Shown here piece by piece: positions 52,669 to 62,150 of a DNA stretch of 64,000 nt (the first letter of the stretch is position 1; every line of letters starts with the position of its first letter). Under the pieces are notes generated by a model, which did not search any database, was not told the origin of the DNA, and worked only from the letters and a program-made list of their open reading frames with translations. The stretch is from Verrucomicrobiaceae bacterium (GTDB lineage Bacteria > Verrucomicrobiota > Verrucomicrobiia > Verrucomicrobiales > Verrucomicrobiaceae): contig JAEUHK010000116.1 in NCBI GenBank assembly GCA_016795465.1, positions 52,393-116,392 of the forward strand, given 5' to 3'. The translations under genes were made by a program, and so were the position numbers.

Positions 52669-53607
52669 ATGAAGCTCTTCATCGCAGGCCATGCCGGGAT
52701 GGCAGGAGGTGCCCTCGTCCGCCGCTACCAGCGGGAAAACGGGGTGGAGCTCCTGTTGCGCACGCGGCGTGAACTCGATCTCGCGGATCAGACGGCGGTG
52801 GAGTCTTTTTTCCAAGCGGAGAAGCCCGATGCGGCCATCATCGCCGCAGGGAAGGTGGGAGGCATTCATGCCAACAACACCTATCCTGCCGAGTTCATCC
52901 ACGAAAACCTCGCCATCGCCACGAACTGCATCCACAGCGCGTGGAAAGCCGGGGTGAAGCGTCTGCTCTTTCTCGGCAGCTCGTGCATCTATCCCAAACT
53001 GGCACCACAGCCGATCTCGGAAGACTGCCTGCTCAGCTCGGCGCTCGAGCCCACGAATGAAGCCTATGCTATAGCCAAGATCGCCGGGCTCAAGATGGCC
53101 GAGTACTACCGCAAGCAATATGGAGTGGTGTATCACTCGGTGATGCCCACCAACCTCTACGGTCCCGGTGACAACTACCACCCGGAGAACTCGCATGTGA
53201 TGCCAGCGCTCATTCGTCGATTTCACGAGGCCAAAGTGGCTGGTCTGCCGGAGGTGACGGCGTGGGGCACTGGCAAGCCGCTGCGCGAGTTCCTGCATGT
53301 GGATGATCTCGCTGACGCGTGCGCCTTTTTGATGGCCTTGGAGGCCCCGCCAAACCTTGTGAACGTCGGCTACGGACGTGATGTGAGCATTCGTGACCTC
53401 ACGGAGCTGGTGGCCTCCATCGTCGGCTACCAAGGCAAGATCCTGTGGGACTCCAGCATGCCTGATGGGACACGCCGCAAGTTTCTCGACAGCTCCCGCA
53501 TCACCCAGCTCGGCTGGAAACCGCGCATTGAGCTGAGCGAGGGCATCGCACATGCCTACCAGTGTTTCCTTGAAGAAGAGTCCTCAGGCCGGTTGAGAGG
53601 GGCCTGA
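52669..53607 (+). CDS. fcl: GDP-L-fucose synthase
   Basis: The 312-residue epimerase/reductase has the NADP motif GHAGMAG at 7-13, SSCIYPK (Cys106 in the conserved site), YAIAK (Tyr133, Lys137) and PTNLYGPGDNYHPENSHVMPALIRRFHEAK, all diagnostic of Fcl/WcaG. It converts GDP-4-keto-6-deoxymannose to GDP-L-fucose. It is the last gene of the locus; a terminator follows 29 bases later. Confidence 0.95.
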   Translation: MKLFIAGHAGMAGGALVRRYQRENGVELLLRTRRELDLADQTAVESFFQAEKPDAAIIAAGKVGGIHANNTYPAEFIHENLAIATNCIHSAWKAGVKRLLFLGSSCIYPKLAPQPISEDCLLSSALEPTNEAYAIAKIAGLKMAEYYRKQYGVVYHSVMPTNLYGPGDNYHPENSHVMPALIRRFHEAKVAGLPEVTAWGTGKPLREFLHVDDLADACAFLMALEAPPNLVNVGYGRDVSIRDLTELVASIVGYQGKILWDSSMPDGTRRKFLDSSRITQLGWKPRIELSEGIAHAYQCFLEEESSGRLRGA

Positions 53608-53636
53608 GCGCTCGGACAGTTTTCACAACCTTCGCC

Positions 53637-53667
53637 AAGGGCCGGAATGATCTTCCGGCCTTTTTTT
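53637..53667 (+). terminator. Rho-independent terminator ending the polysaccharide locus
   Basis: GGCCGGAA (53640-53647) pairs perfectly with TTCCGGCC (53653-53660) around a 5-base loop and is followed by seven T residues. The stem extends by three weaker pairs using the T tract. It separates fcl from the copper ATPase gene. Confidence 0.9.
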
Positions 53668-53699
53668 GTTGCATCGGCCGGGCAATTGCGGCGCGGTCT

Positions 53700-56099
53700 A
53701 TGCCAAGCAGCAGGCAGCAGATTCTGTGCTCCGAGCCATCTTCCGGCATGTCTTCACGCGCGACATGCCAACACTGCGGCACTCCTGTGCCCTCATCCCG
53801 GAGCGACGGCTTTTGCTGCGCCGGATGCCACTACGTCCACGATATGCTCCAGCAGGAGGGATTGGGGCAGTTTTACGATCTCAAAGGGGCGCAGAACCTT
53901 CCGCCCGTCTCTCCGCAAGCGATGCGGCAGCAGGACTACGGCTGGCTGGAGGCCTCCACCATTGCGGCAACGGCCCAGCGGACCGATGAAAACACCGCGG
54001 CAGAACTGAGCGTGAGCATTCAAGGGCTCTCCTGCATGGCGTGCATCTGGCTCATCGAACGGATCTTTGCCAAAATGGGCGGCACGCAGGTGAACATCGA
54101 CATCGCCCGCGGTGAGCTGCGCATGGCCTGGCATCCGGGGCAGTTTGATCCTGTGGAGTTCGCTCGAGAGTTGCAGCGCTTTGGTTACCTGCTCGGCGTG
54201 CCGCGTGCGGATGCCGGCAGCGGCACGGACAACGGTCTCGAACGCCGCACTGGCCTCTGCGGTGCCTTTGCGATGAATGCGATGGCTTTCTCGCTGCCGG
54301 CCTACTTTGGCATGCCGGACGATTTTGCCTTCGCGCGATGGTTTGACCTCGTCGCAGCCGCCTCGGCCACGCTCGCGTTGTTTGTCGGTGGCAGTTACTT
54401 TGCCCAACGAGCCTGGCAGGCGCTCAAGGCGGGCGTGCTGCACATCGACACGCCCATCTCGCTCGGCATCCTCGCGGCGTATGCGGGCTCGATCATCGGC
54501 TGGATGAGCGGGGAGAAGGGGCTCAAATACTTCGACTTCGTCGCCATGTTCATCTTTTTGATGCTTGGCGGGCGTCTCGTTCAGCAAATGGCCGTTGCGA
54601 GGAATCGCCGTCGTCTCGTGCGTGATCCTTCCATACCCGAAGCGGATGCCTTGGAGGCTTTGAAGGCGGGTGAAAGCTTCACCGTGAAGCCCGGCCAAGC
54701 CATTCCCGTCGCTGCGAAGCTCGAAGACGCTCACGCCAGCATCAGCCTCGAATGGATCAATGGTGAAAGCGATGCCTGCGCCCGCACCAGCGGCCAGCTT
54801 CTGCCTTCCGGAGCTTTGAATGCTGGCACGCGCTCGCTGACCGCTGTGGCTCTCGAGGCTTGGAAGGACTCCACACTGCATAAACTGCTCGAAGCACGCC
54901 GCGGCAGTGACAATCGTGATCTGCGGCTCGAACAGCTCCTGCGTGGCTATTTGATCGTCGTCGTGCTCGCAGGCGTTATCGGCGGCATCTGGTGGTGGCA
55001 GCATACCGGTGAATGGACCAAGGCCATGCAAGTCATGATCTCCGTGTTCGTTGTGTCATGCCCCTGCGCCCTCGGCGTGGCTGCGCCGCTGGCCGATGAC
55101 ATCGCCGCGAGCCGTGCGGAAGGTCACGGTGTGTTTGTTCGCACGCTCGGCCTCTGGAAAAAACTCACCCGGCTGCGTCAGATCGTTTTCGACAAGACGG
55201 GCACGCTTACCTTGGAAAACCCCGTGCTCGTGAATCCCGAATCGCTCGCGGTTCTCGATGAAACAGCCCGCCAGGCCTTGCGACATCTCACCAGCGGCAA
55301 CCTGCATCCTGTCAGCCGCAGCCTCTTTGATGCACTGGGCGGCACGCCGGACCAAGTTCTCGATGCCGAGGTGATCGAGACGCCCGGCCAGGGGCTTCAC
55401 TTTGAGCAGAACGGCATCGTTTGGGCCATCACGAGGCCGAAGGATCAATCCGCCGATGCCATCTTCACCCGCAACGGTATCGAAACGGCCGCTTTCCGCT
55501 TTCATGATGCCTTGCGTGGTGAATCCAGTGATGAGGTTCGTCTGCTCACGAAGCGCGGTTTGCGCATCAGCATCCTCAGCGGCGATCGGGAGCCTAAAGT
55601 AGCCGACATCGCCGTGCAGCTCGGCCTTCAACGCGATCAATGGCATCACAGCCTCACGCCGGATGAAAAAGCTGCGTGGATCGCTGCGCATGATCCGCTG
55701 GGCACCCTTTACATCGGCGATGGTGCCAATGACAGCCTCGCCTTCGATGCCGCGTCCTGCGCGGGCAGTCCGGTCACAGGTCGCAGTTTCTTGGAGCACA
55801 AGGCGGACTTCTACTTTCTCGGTCACAGCATGCGTTTCATGAGCAGCCTGCTCGACATCGCCGCCACGCATCGCCGCGCGGTGCATGCGGTGTTTGGCTT
55901 CTCGGTCACTTACAACCTCGTCACCGCCACGATGGGCCTCTTCGGGCATTTGAGCCCGCTGCTCGCAGCCATCCTGATGCCGCTGAGCTCGGTGGCCACG
56001 CTTTCGATTGTGGCGCTCATCTTCCGGGCGGACAAACAGCGCGATCTGGCTTCGAGGGATGCTCTGGTGCCTGATGTCGGCCTGCCGGCGGTGGGCTAG
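53700..56099 (+). CDS. ccoI: Copper-transporting P1B-type ATPase, CcoI/FixI-like
   Basis: The 799-residue ATPase has an N-terminal Cys-rich metal-binding module (CQHCG at 23-27, CCAGC at 39-43) typical of CcoI/FixI, and an HMA domain with GLSCMAC (Cys112, Cys115). It also has the transmembrane CPC at 454-456, the phosphorylation site DKTGT (Asp498), the hinge GDGANDS at 673-679 and a last-helix MPLSSVATLS like the CcoI MSS motif. The usual TGE actuator motif appears as NGE. CcoI exports Cu(I) for cbb3 oxidase assembly. No ccoNOQPGHS genes flank it, so a general copper exporter is the alternative. Confidence 0.8.
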   Translation: MPSSRQQILCSEPSSGMSSRATCQHCGTPVPSSRSDGFCCAGCHYVHDMLQQEGLGQFYDLKGAQNLPPVSPQAMRQQDYGWLEASTIAATAQRTDENTAAELSVSIQGLSCMACIWLIERIFAKMGGTQVNIDIARGELRMAWHPGQFDPVEFARELQRFGYLLGVPRADAGSGTDNGLERRTGLCGAFAMNAMAFSLPAYFGMPDDFAFARWFDLVAAASATLALFVGGSYFAQRAWQALKAGVLHIDTPISLGILAAYAGSIIGWMSGEKGLKYFDFVAMFIFLMLGGRLVQQMAVARNRRRLVRDPSIPEADALEALKAGESFTVKPGQAIPVAAKLEDAHASISLEWINGESDACARTSGQLLPSGALNAGTRSLTAVALEAWKDSTLHKLLEARRGSDNRDLRLEQLLRGYLIVVVLAGVIGGIWWWQHTGEWTKAMQVMISVFVVSCPCALGVAAPLADDIAASRAEGHGVFVRTLGLWKKLTRLRQIVFDKTGTLTLENPVLVNPESLAVLDETARQALRHLTSGNLHPVSRSLFDALGGTPDQVLDAEVIETPGQGLHFEQNGIVWAITRPKDQSADAIFTRNGIETAAFRFHDALRGESSDEVRLLTKRGLRISILSGDREPKVADIAVQLGLQRDQWHHSLTPDEKAAWIAAHDPLGTLYIGDGANDSLAFDAASCAGSPVTGRSFLEHKADFYFLGHSMRFMSSLLDIAATHRRAVHAVFGFSVTYNLVTATMGLFGHLSPLLAAILMPLSSVATLSIVALIFRADKQRDLASRDALVPDVGLPAVG

Positions 56100-56138
56100 T
56101 TTTTGACGTGGCAGTCCGGCGGGCTAACGTCACGCGCC

Positions 56139-57599
56139 ATGATCGTCACATGCCAACAGATGCAGAAGGGTGAAGAAGCCGCGTTTGCGCGGGGAGTGTC
56201 CGCCGCGGCATTGATGGAGGAGGCAGGGCAGGGGATCGCTGCTGTTGTAAGGCAGTTTTATCCGCGGGCAGGTTCGTTGGTGCTCTATCTTGGCAAGGGC
56301 AACAACGCGGGCGATGCACTCGTGGCGGCTCGTGAACTGCGAAAGGAGGGCTGGAAGGTCTTTGGAAGGCTTTGCGTGCCACCTGCCGAGATGAAAGAGC
56401 TGCCTCGCGGGCATTTTGGCGATTGGGTGCAAGTGATCGATGATGCGAGGAAACATGACTTTGCGCCAGGTCCCGTCGTTTTGCTCGATGGCCTGCTCGG
56501 CATCGGTTTCAGCGGCGAAATGAAGGCGGACCTCGCCGTGCTGGCCGACGAGATGAATGACCTCCGCCAGCATCATCATGCGCAGATCGTGGCGATGGAT
56601 CTGCCGAGTGGTCTGGGGGATCGAAAGGCGGTCGAGGCGGATGTGACGGCCTGCGTGGCGCAGATTAAAGACGTGCTTGTGGAAGATGGTGCGGATCGAA
56701 ATGTCGGCCGTATCGCTCTGGTGCCGTTGAAGGAGCTGACAGACATCCAAGGTGATGCTGATGCGATGGTGATGACCTCGCGTCGCATTCGCGGCTGGTT
56801 GCCGCATCGGCCGAATGACATGCACAAGGGCGACACGGGTCGCGTGGTGATCATCGCGGGTTCACGCGGCTTTCTCGGGGCGGCCGAACTGGCATGCCGC
56901 GGTGCTTTGCGAGCGGGCGCAGGGCTTACCACCCTGCTCGTGAAGAAGGATGCGTATGAATTGCTGGCGGCTCGTGTGCCGCCGGAGGTCATGGTGAAGT
57001 GTGTGAGCGATTACCGCGATGCGCTGGAGATGAAGGTCGATGCTCTCGCCGTTGGCCCTGGGCTCGGATTTGAGTCGGAGGACGAGGTGCTCGATGTGCT
57101 GCGGCAGTCGAAAACGCCTGCGGTGATGGATGCGGATGCCATCACGATGCTCGCGAAGAATCCGGAGGTGCTCGATGAGATGGATGGCCTGCCGCGTTTG
57201 CTCACACCGCATCCGGGAGAGCTTCAGCGGCTGCTCGACAACTTCCCCGGCTGGCATGGCATGGATCGCCGCACCGTCACGGAGATGCTGGTGAAAACGC
57301 ATCCGAAGCGCACGCTGCTGCTCAAAGGCACCCGCACGGTGATCGCCACCGCAGGTGAGGTGACGTTGTTCAACTCCACCGGGCATCCCGGCATGGCCAG
57401 CGGTGGCATGGGGGATGTGCTCACGGGCTTGTGCGCGGCTTTCGCGGCAAGACGCATTGGTTTGCATCACGCGGCGGGGCTTGGCGCATGGCTTTGTGGC
57501 CGTGCGGCAGAGATCGCGGGACGTGATGGCTTGTGCGCGAGTGATGTCGCGGCGCATCTCGGGGATGCCATTCGGGATCTCAAAGAGGGCTGCTGGTGA
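56139..57599 (+). CDS. nnr: Bifunctional NAD(P)H-hydrate epimerase/dehydratase
   Basis: From the ATG at 56139 the product is 486 residues. The N-terminal YjeF_N domain (about 1-210) has GKGNNAGDALVAARELRKEG and epimerises damaged NAD(P)H hydrates. The C-terminal carbohydrate-kinase-like domain has GDTGRVVIIAGSRGFLGAAEL, DADAITMLA, LTPHPGEL and GGMGDVLTG and dehydrates the S-form using ADP or ATP. It is a cytoplasmic metabolite-repair enzyme of normal length. It overlaps the DUF72 gene as GTGA. Confidence 0.92.
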   Translation: MIVTCQQMQKGEEAAFARGVSAAALMEEAGQGIAAVVRQFYPRAGSLVLYLGKGNNAGDALVAARELRKEGWKVFGRLCVPPAEMKELPRGHFGDWVQVIDDARKHDFAPGPVVLLDGLLGIGFSGEMKADLAVLADEMNDLRQHHHAQIVAMDLPSGLGDRKAVEADVTACVAQIKDVLVEDGADRNVGRIALVPLKELTDIQGDADAMVMTSRRIRGWLPHRPNDMHKGDTGRVVIIAGSRGFLGAAELACRGALRAGAGLTTLLVKKDAYELLAARVPPEVMVKCVSDYRDALEMKVDALAVGPGLGFESEDEVLDVLRQSKTPAVMDADAITMLAKNPEVLDEMDGLPRLLTPHPGELQRLLDNFPGWHGMDRRTVTEMLVKTHPKRTLLLKGTRTVIATAGEVTLFNSTGHPGMASGGMGDVLTGLCAAFAARRIGLHHAAGLGAWLCGRAAEIAGRDGLCASDVAAHLGDAIRDLKEGCW

Positions 57600-58555
57600 G
57601 CTTGTTTGATGAGAGAACGATGACGTGGCTGCGCGAGCCTTTGCAGGCGCTTGCGTCAGAGGATGTGCTGATCGGCACCTCGTCGTGGAAGTATCCGGGA
57701 TGGTGCGGGCAGCTTTATGACGAGTCGCGCTATGTGACGCGTGGCAGGTTCTCCGAGAGCCGATTTGAGAAGGAGTGCCTCGAAGAGTTTTCGGAAGTGT
57801 TTCCGACGGTTTGTGTGGATGCAGGCTACTACAATTTTCCCTCGCCAGCCTACATCGAGGGGCTTTGCCGACAGGTGCCGGAGTCGTTTCAATTCGCGTT
57901 CAAAGTCACGGATACCATCACGATCAAAAACTACCCGCAGCTCCCGCGTTTCGGCGAGAAGGGTGGAAAGGCGAACGAGCACTTCTTGAACGCGGAGCTC
58001 TTCAAGTCGGCCTTTCTTGCCTCATGCGAACGTCGGCAGCACCAGATCGGGCTTTTGATCTTCGAGTTCTCGCACTTCTACCCGAAGGACTTTGGACGCG
58101 GTCGCGAGTTTGTGGACGCGCTGGATGCCTTTTTGTCAAAGCTGCCGGATTCGTATGCCTACGCCGTCGAGGTGCGGAACCGCAACCTGCTCCAGCCGGA
58201 TTACTTTGCCATGCTGTCGAGCCATCGCGTGGCGCATGTGTTCAACTCGTGGACACGGATGCCATCACTCGCGGAGCAAATCGCGATGCCGGGCAGCTTC
58301 ACGACGGACTTTGTGGCTGCACGGCTGCTGCTAAGACCCGGCCGGGCTTATGAACAAGCAGTGGAGGCCTTCTCGCCCTACAAAGAGGTCAAAGACCCCA
58401 ATCCCGAAGTTCGCGCCGCTGCTCGCAAACTGGTCGAAAAAGCCAAAGAGAAGCCCGAGCGAGGCAAGAGGCGTAAATCCTTCCTTTTCGTGAACAACCG
58501 CCTCGAAGGCAATGCGCTCAGCACCATTGCGGCGATCGTGAAGGATGCGAAGTAG
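57596..58555 (+). CDS. DUF72 family protein
   Basis: The 319-residue protein (GTG at 57596 overlapping the nnr stop) has DUF72 features: VLIGTSSWKYPGWCGQLY at the start, the conserved FNSWTRMPSLAEQ and FLFVNNRLEGNAL near the end, and a TIM-barrel-like alternation. The family is widespread but without an established function; it is often called UPF0759/YecE-like. The coupling to nnr suggests co-expression only. Confidence 0.85.
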   Translation: MSLFDERTMTWLREPLQALASEDVLIGTSSWKYPGWCGQLYDESRYVTRGRFSESRFEKECLEEFSEVFPTVCVDAGYYNFPSPAYIEGLCRQVPESFQFAFKVTDTITIKNYPQLPRFGEKGGKANEHFLNAELFKSAFLASCERRQHQIGLLIFEFSHFYPKDFGRGREFVDALDAFLSKLPDSYAYAVEVRNRNLLQPDYFAMLSSHRVAHVFNSWTRMPSLAEQIAMPGSFTTDFVAARLLLRPGRAYEQAVEAFSPYKEVKDPNPEVRAAARKLVEKAKEKPERGKRRKSFLFVNNRLEGNALSTIAAIVKDAK

Positions 58556-58634
58556 GTTCTTCACAGGCGGGCGGCTGTTTCATCAAAGCCGTTTGCATTT
58601 CTCGGAGCGTCATTGTTGCTTCTGCCACATCATT

Positions 58635-59009
58635 ATGTCCTTCAAAAGAAAGCTGGCCTATTGTCTGATGTTCCTGCTGCTCCTGGGCGCTGCTCACTGG
58701 CTCTACACGGACACATTGATCGAACGTTGGCGCTTCTACCGTTTTGAACCGGAAGCTTGGAAGTCTGCCAGACCAGAAGACAGGTATTACATGGCCCGCT
58801 ACCTGGTTGATAAGCACATGTTGACTGGGAAATCGCGAGCTGAAGTGTTGAGCGAACTTGGCGATCCGAGCGTGAGCGCTACCAGCTTCTTGCTTTACAA
58901 CCTGGGGCCTGAGCGAGGCTCCTTGTTCCGCATTGATGATGACTGGCTTGAGCTGACTTTTGATGCGGCGTCGAAGGGCGTGATAAACACTCGAATCCGC
59001 CCGGATTAG
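58635..59009 (+). CDS. Small membrane-anchored protein, function unknown
   Basis: The ATG at 58635 gives 124 residues; longer frames lack a signal sequence. A basic N-terminus and hydrophobic stretch (about 5-22) form a signal anchor. The soluble remainder has a GKSRAEVLSELGDP segment reminiscent of the SmpA/BamE fold, in which a small helix-beta domain binds partner proteins, but similarity is too short to be sure. It is convergent with the M20 peptidase gene. Confidence 0.5.
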   Translation: MSFKRKLAYCLMFLLLLGAAHWLYTDTLIERWRFYRFEPEAWKSARPEDRYYMARYLVDKHMLTGKSRAEVLSELGDPSVSATSFLLYNLGPERGSLFRIDDDWLELTFDAASKGVINTRIRPD

Positions 59010-59018
59010 CCCTTCAAC

Positions 59019-60155
59019 TCAAACAAACCGACGCGCCACCTCGGTGTAGAAGCGCAGCGCTTCCTCCACCTGCGAGCATTCAACGTATTCGACGGCGGCG
59101 TGGGCTTGGTCGATGCTGCCGGGGCCGAAGAGGATGGTGGGGATGCCGAGGCGCCCGAACTTGCTGGCATCGCTGCAAAACGGCACGCCGCAGACGGTGC
59201 CATCGCGCTGCATGGACCGGAGAATGTCGCCCGAAAGGGTGACGAGCGGGCTGGTGGCCTCGGTTTGGAAGGGCCAGTCTTGGAGCATCGGCTTTTCCAT
59301 CTCGGCGATGACATCGGGGTGCTGTCGCTTGAGTCCATCAAGCATGGCTTGATAACCGGCGAGCACGGTTTCGACTTCTTCGCCGGGGAGGAGTCGGCGG
59401 TCGATTTCGATGACGGCTTCATCGGGCACGAAATTGACCTGCACACCGCCTTTAATCACGCCGACATTGCAGGTGCCGGGGCCGAGCAGCGGATGCGGTG
59501 ACGCGGCCAGACGTGCGTGGTCTTCCTGCATGGCGAGAACGACCCGTGCCATGGCGGTGATGGCATTGATGCCGAGGTGCGGTTTCGCGCTGTGAGCGGC
59601 TTTACCCTTCGTACGGATGCGCCAGCGCACGCAGCCCTTGCTCGCGATGACGCAGCGCATCTCCGTGGGCTCGGCGACGATGGCGGCGTGGGCATGCAGG
59701 TCCTCGCAAAGCTTCACGACTCCGCGGAAAGAGTATTCCTCATCGACCACCGCGGCCATCCAGAGCTCACACGGCGGCTTTGCGTCGCTGGCGTGAATGT
59801 CCGCGATGGCGTGCATCATGGCCGCGAGACCTGCTTTGTCATCGACGGAGCCTCGACCGTGCATTTTGCCGTCCTTCAAGACGGGATCGAAGGGATCAAT
59901 CGTCATGCCTTTAATCGAAACGGTGTCCATGTGGGCTTCAAAGACCACGCGGCGTGAGGGATCGCGACCCGGCACGCGGGCGATGACGTTGTTGCGGCCC
60001 GGAAAGACCTCTTGTTCCCAGGTTTCGATGCCGCGCTGCTCAAAGAAGTGCCGCACATAGGCTGCGAGTCCTGCCTCGCCGGGACCGCCCTCGTAGGAGC
60101 TGTTGATGCTGTTGATGCGGACGAGATCGGCCAGGGTGCTGAGGACGGGAGACAT
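59019..60155 (-). CDS. M20-family metallopeptidase/deacylase
   Basis: The ATG at 60153-60155 gives 378 residues. It has the M20 di-zinc motifs EAHMDTVS, GRGSVDDKAGLAAMMHA and DEEYSFRG, then AEPTE and a C-terminal His in the DQAHAAVEY region, with the inserted dimerisation domain between. It resembles the ArgE/DapE/CPG2 branch, which hydrolyses N-acyl amino acids or small peptides. The exact substrate cannot be assigned. It is convergent with the small protein before it. Confidence 0.85.
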   Translation of the reverse strand: MSPVLSTLADLVRINSINSSYEGGPGEAGLAAYVRHFFEQRGIETWEQEVFPGRNNVIARVPGRDPSRRVVFEAHMDTVSIKGMTIDPFDPVLKDGKMHGRGSVDDKAGLAAMMHAIADIHASDAKPPCELWMAAVVDEEYSFRGVVKLCEDLHAHAAIVAEPTEMRCVIASKGCVRWRIRTKGKAAHSAKPHLGINAITAMARVVLAMQEDHARLAASPHPLLGPGTCNVGVIKGGVQVNFVPDEAVIEIDRRLLPGEEVETVLAGYQAMLDGLKRQHPDVIAEMEKPMLQDWPFQTEATSPLVTLSGDILRSMQRDGTVCGVPFCSDASKFGRLGIPTILFGPGSIDQAHAAVEYVECSQVEEALRFYTEVARRFV

Positions 60156-60202
60156 GCTGCCGCTATGTACGCGGCTGCAATGCGCTCCCAAACGTCTTTT
60201 GA

Positions 60203-60931
60203 TCAAAACGTGCCGCTTTGTCCGAGGCTCAGGTATTCGCGCACGGTGTGGTTCATGGCTCGGCGAGCGGCAGGGAAGGCATCGGCGACAAGGCCGAGCG
60301 TCTCTTCCAACTCAAACTCATCGGCGAGTGCATGACGGCTGGCGGCTTCGAGATGGCTGACGACGACGTGCTCGTAATAATCGACATCCGGTGCGCCACG
60401 ACGCTCGGCCCGGCGGTGGATGAAGTCCGGGTAAAGGCAGGTGAGCACGAGGAACTGGTTCGCGCACTGCACATGCAGGAAAAATTTGTGATGCCCGCCG
60501 GCCTGCTGGATGGCCTCGAGGTAGTCCACGCTGTAAAGGCTGTCCACGTTCCGGTTGATGTCGTCCGGCCCTTTGCGGGCACCGCAGCCGAAATCGGCAA
60601 AGACGACGGTCATGTAGTCTGCAACCTGCATCTGGCTGATGCCGCGTTCCTTCAAGGTGTGGCGGATGACGAGGAAAAAGAAGAGCTCGGGTGAGACCAT
60701 GAGCCCTTGGCGGGAGATGACCACGGCCTCGAAGAGCTTGTCGTTGTCCAAGATGAGCGGGATGGCCTGCGGGTCATCGAGGATGGCATTGAAGCCCTCT
60801 CGATCTCGCTCGTTGGTGGCGAGGGTGTCACGAATGAAATACCAATCCGCAGGGGTGAAGCGGAACCAGCAGCCGGGGCGGGGAAAACGCGTCATGGTGA
60901 GAAGGCGTGAGCTGACATCCAAGGTTAGCAT
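60203..60931 (-). CDS. Conserved hypothetical protein
   Basis: The product is up to 242 residues; a start at 60895 (MTRFPRPGCW) is the likely alternative, as the first 12 residues look untypical. It is predominantly helical and soluble, with no signal peptide or membrane segment. I do not recognise a domain. It is on the same strand as and 47 bases upstream of the M20 peptidase gene, so the two may be co-transcribed. Confidence 0.6.
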   Translation of the reverse strand: MLTLDVSSRLLTMTRFPRPGCWFRFTPADWYFIRDTLATNERDREGFNAILDDPQAIPLILDNDKLFEAVVISRQGLMVSPELFFFLVIRHTLKERGISQMQVADYMTVVFADFGCGARKGPDDINRNVDSLYSVDYLEAIQQAGGHHKFFLHVQCANQFLVLTCLYPDFIHRRAERRGAPDVDYYEHVVVSHLEAASRHALADEFELEETLGLVADAFPAARRAMNHTVREYLSLGQSGTF

Positions 60932-61024
60932 AACGAGTGCCAGATGTTGTTGGCAACTCTGACGCGGCCGCGTTCGCTTCGTTCAAAGCGCTGCTTGAAG
61001 ATGTCCGAGAGCCTTCGTGGCGGC

Positions 61025-61363
61025 TCAATACCGCGGCATGTCCGGCTCCACGAGATCCGCCCAGGCATCGATGCCGCCGCGCATGCTCTGGGTATTCACG
61101 AAGCCATTGTGACGGAGCCACTGGGCCACTCGCAGGCTGCGCATGCCATGGTGGCAGTAAACGATGAGATGCTCCTGCTGGTCGGTGAAGCATTGCGGGG
61201 CCAGCTCATCAATGCGGGACATGGGCACGAGCACGGCACCGGGGATGCGGCAGATGTGCCACTCGTCCTGCTCGCGGCAGTCGATGATGCGCACGGGACG
61301 CTCTCCTGGCCGGCCGAGCAGGTAGCTCACATCTGTGGGGCCGATTTCGAGCGGGAGTTCCAT
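61025..61363 (-). CDS. Single-domain rhodanese-like protein
   Basis: The 112-residue protein is a complete rhodanese fold: IDCREQDEWHICRIPGAVLVPM, then VYCHHGMRS with the active-site Cys70 and a Gly-Met-Arg-Ser loop, and GGIDAWADLV at the end. It would carry sulfane sulfur on Cys70 in the cytoplasm. It lies 14 bases downstream of the L,D-transpeptidase gene on the same strand. Confidence 0.88.
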   Translation of the reverse strand: MELPLEIGPTDVSYLLGRPGERPVRIIDCREQDEWHICRIPGAVLVPMSRIDELAPQCFTDQQEHLIVYCHHGMRSLRVAQWLRHNGFVNTQSMRGGIDAWADLVEPDMPRY

Positions 61364-61377
61364 GGCTGATGACGGGT

Positions 61378-61980
61378 TCAGGGACGGACGGTGACCGGTG
61401 TGCCCACCGAGACGTTATTGTAGAAGATCGCGGCCATGTGGCCGGGCATACGCACGCAGCCGTGCGAGGCTGGATAGCCGGGGAGGAAGCCCTCGTGCAT
61501 GCCGATGCCGCCGGTGAAACGCATGAAGTGATGCATCTTGGATCCTTCGAAGCGGGTGCCGGGAGGTGCCTTGTCTTTCGTCACGTCGATATTGGCCATG
61601 ACGACATTGCCCGCGCCGTCCACGAAGTCGCCATAGAGGTTGGATTTATGCCACTGGTCCTTTTGGATGACTTTGAAGTTACCGGTCTTCGTCGGGTGCT
61701 TCTCATCGCCGGTGGAAAGGGCGCTCACACCCGCGAGCTGGCCGCCTTTGTAGAAGTAGGCCTTCTGGTCGCTGAGGTCGATCGTCACGCTTGGTGTGCC
61801 GGACATGCCGTCACCATCCCAGTAGGAGACCTGGTCCGCGTCGTAGAGCGCGGAATGGGGGACGCTTTGGGGATTGAAGGCTTCGAGATACTGCGTCTGG
61901 CCGCGGGAGCCGCCTGAGGTGCAGGAGGCCAGGATGAGGGCCGTGGCGGGGAGGAGCAGTCGGAGGACCTTGAATATCAT
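61378..61980 (-). CDS. L,D-transpeptidase (YkuD) lipoprotein
   Basis: The 200-residue protein has a lipoprotein signal ending LILASC (Cys20) and a YkuD domain with the catalytic SHGCVRMP motif (His173, Cys175). YkuD enzymes make 3-3 crosslinks in peptidoglycan or attach proteins to it. The lipid anchor places it at a periplasmic membrane face. It is divergent from the sulfatase-fold gene, with a 170-base spacer. Confidence 0.88.
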   Translation of the reverse strand: MIFKVLRLLLPATALILASCTSGGSRGQTQYLEAFNPQSVPHSALYDADQVSYWDGDGMSGTPSVTIDLSDQKAYFYKGGQLAGVSALSTGDEKHPTKTGNFKVIQKDQWHKSNLYGDFVDGAGNVVMANIDVTKDKAPPGTRFEGSKMHHFMRFTGGIGMHEGFLPGYPASHGCVRMPGHMAAIFYNNVSVGTPVTVRP

Positions 61981-62150
61981 GAGGTGGCGTCGGGTTTATC
62001 AGATGGCGGAAGCGGCGCGAAAATGAGACACACGGGCCGAATGTCCAGAGTTTCATGCAGCGCAAGGCGGTGAAAGTCCGTGGAGACAGCCTGCAAAAGC
62101 ACGCCATCATGCCGCCGTGGTGCCGCGCAGATCGCGGGCCGATTGTGTGA
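61981..62150. other. Divergent spacer between L,D-transpeptidase and sulfatase-fold genes
   Basis: This 170-base spacer must contain the promoters of both divergent genes. I do not see a convincing promoter pair, terminator or repeat in it. An in-frame TGA at 62148-62150 directly precedes the ATG at 62151. Confidence 0.4.
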
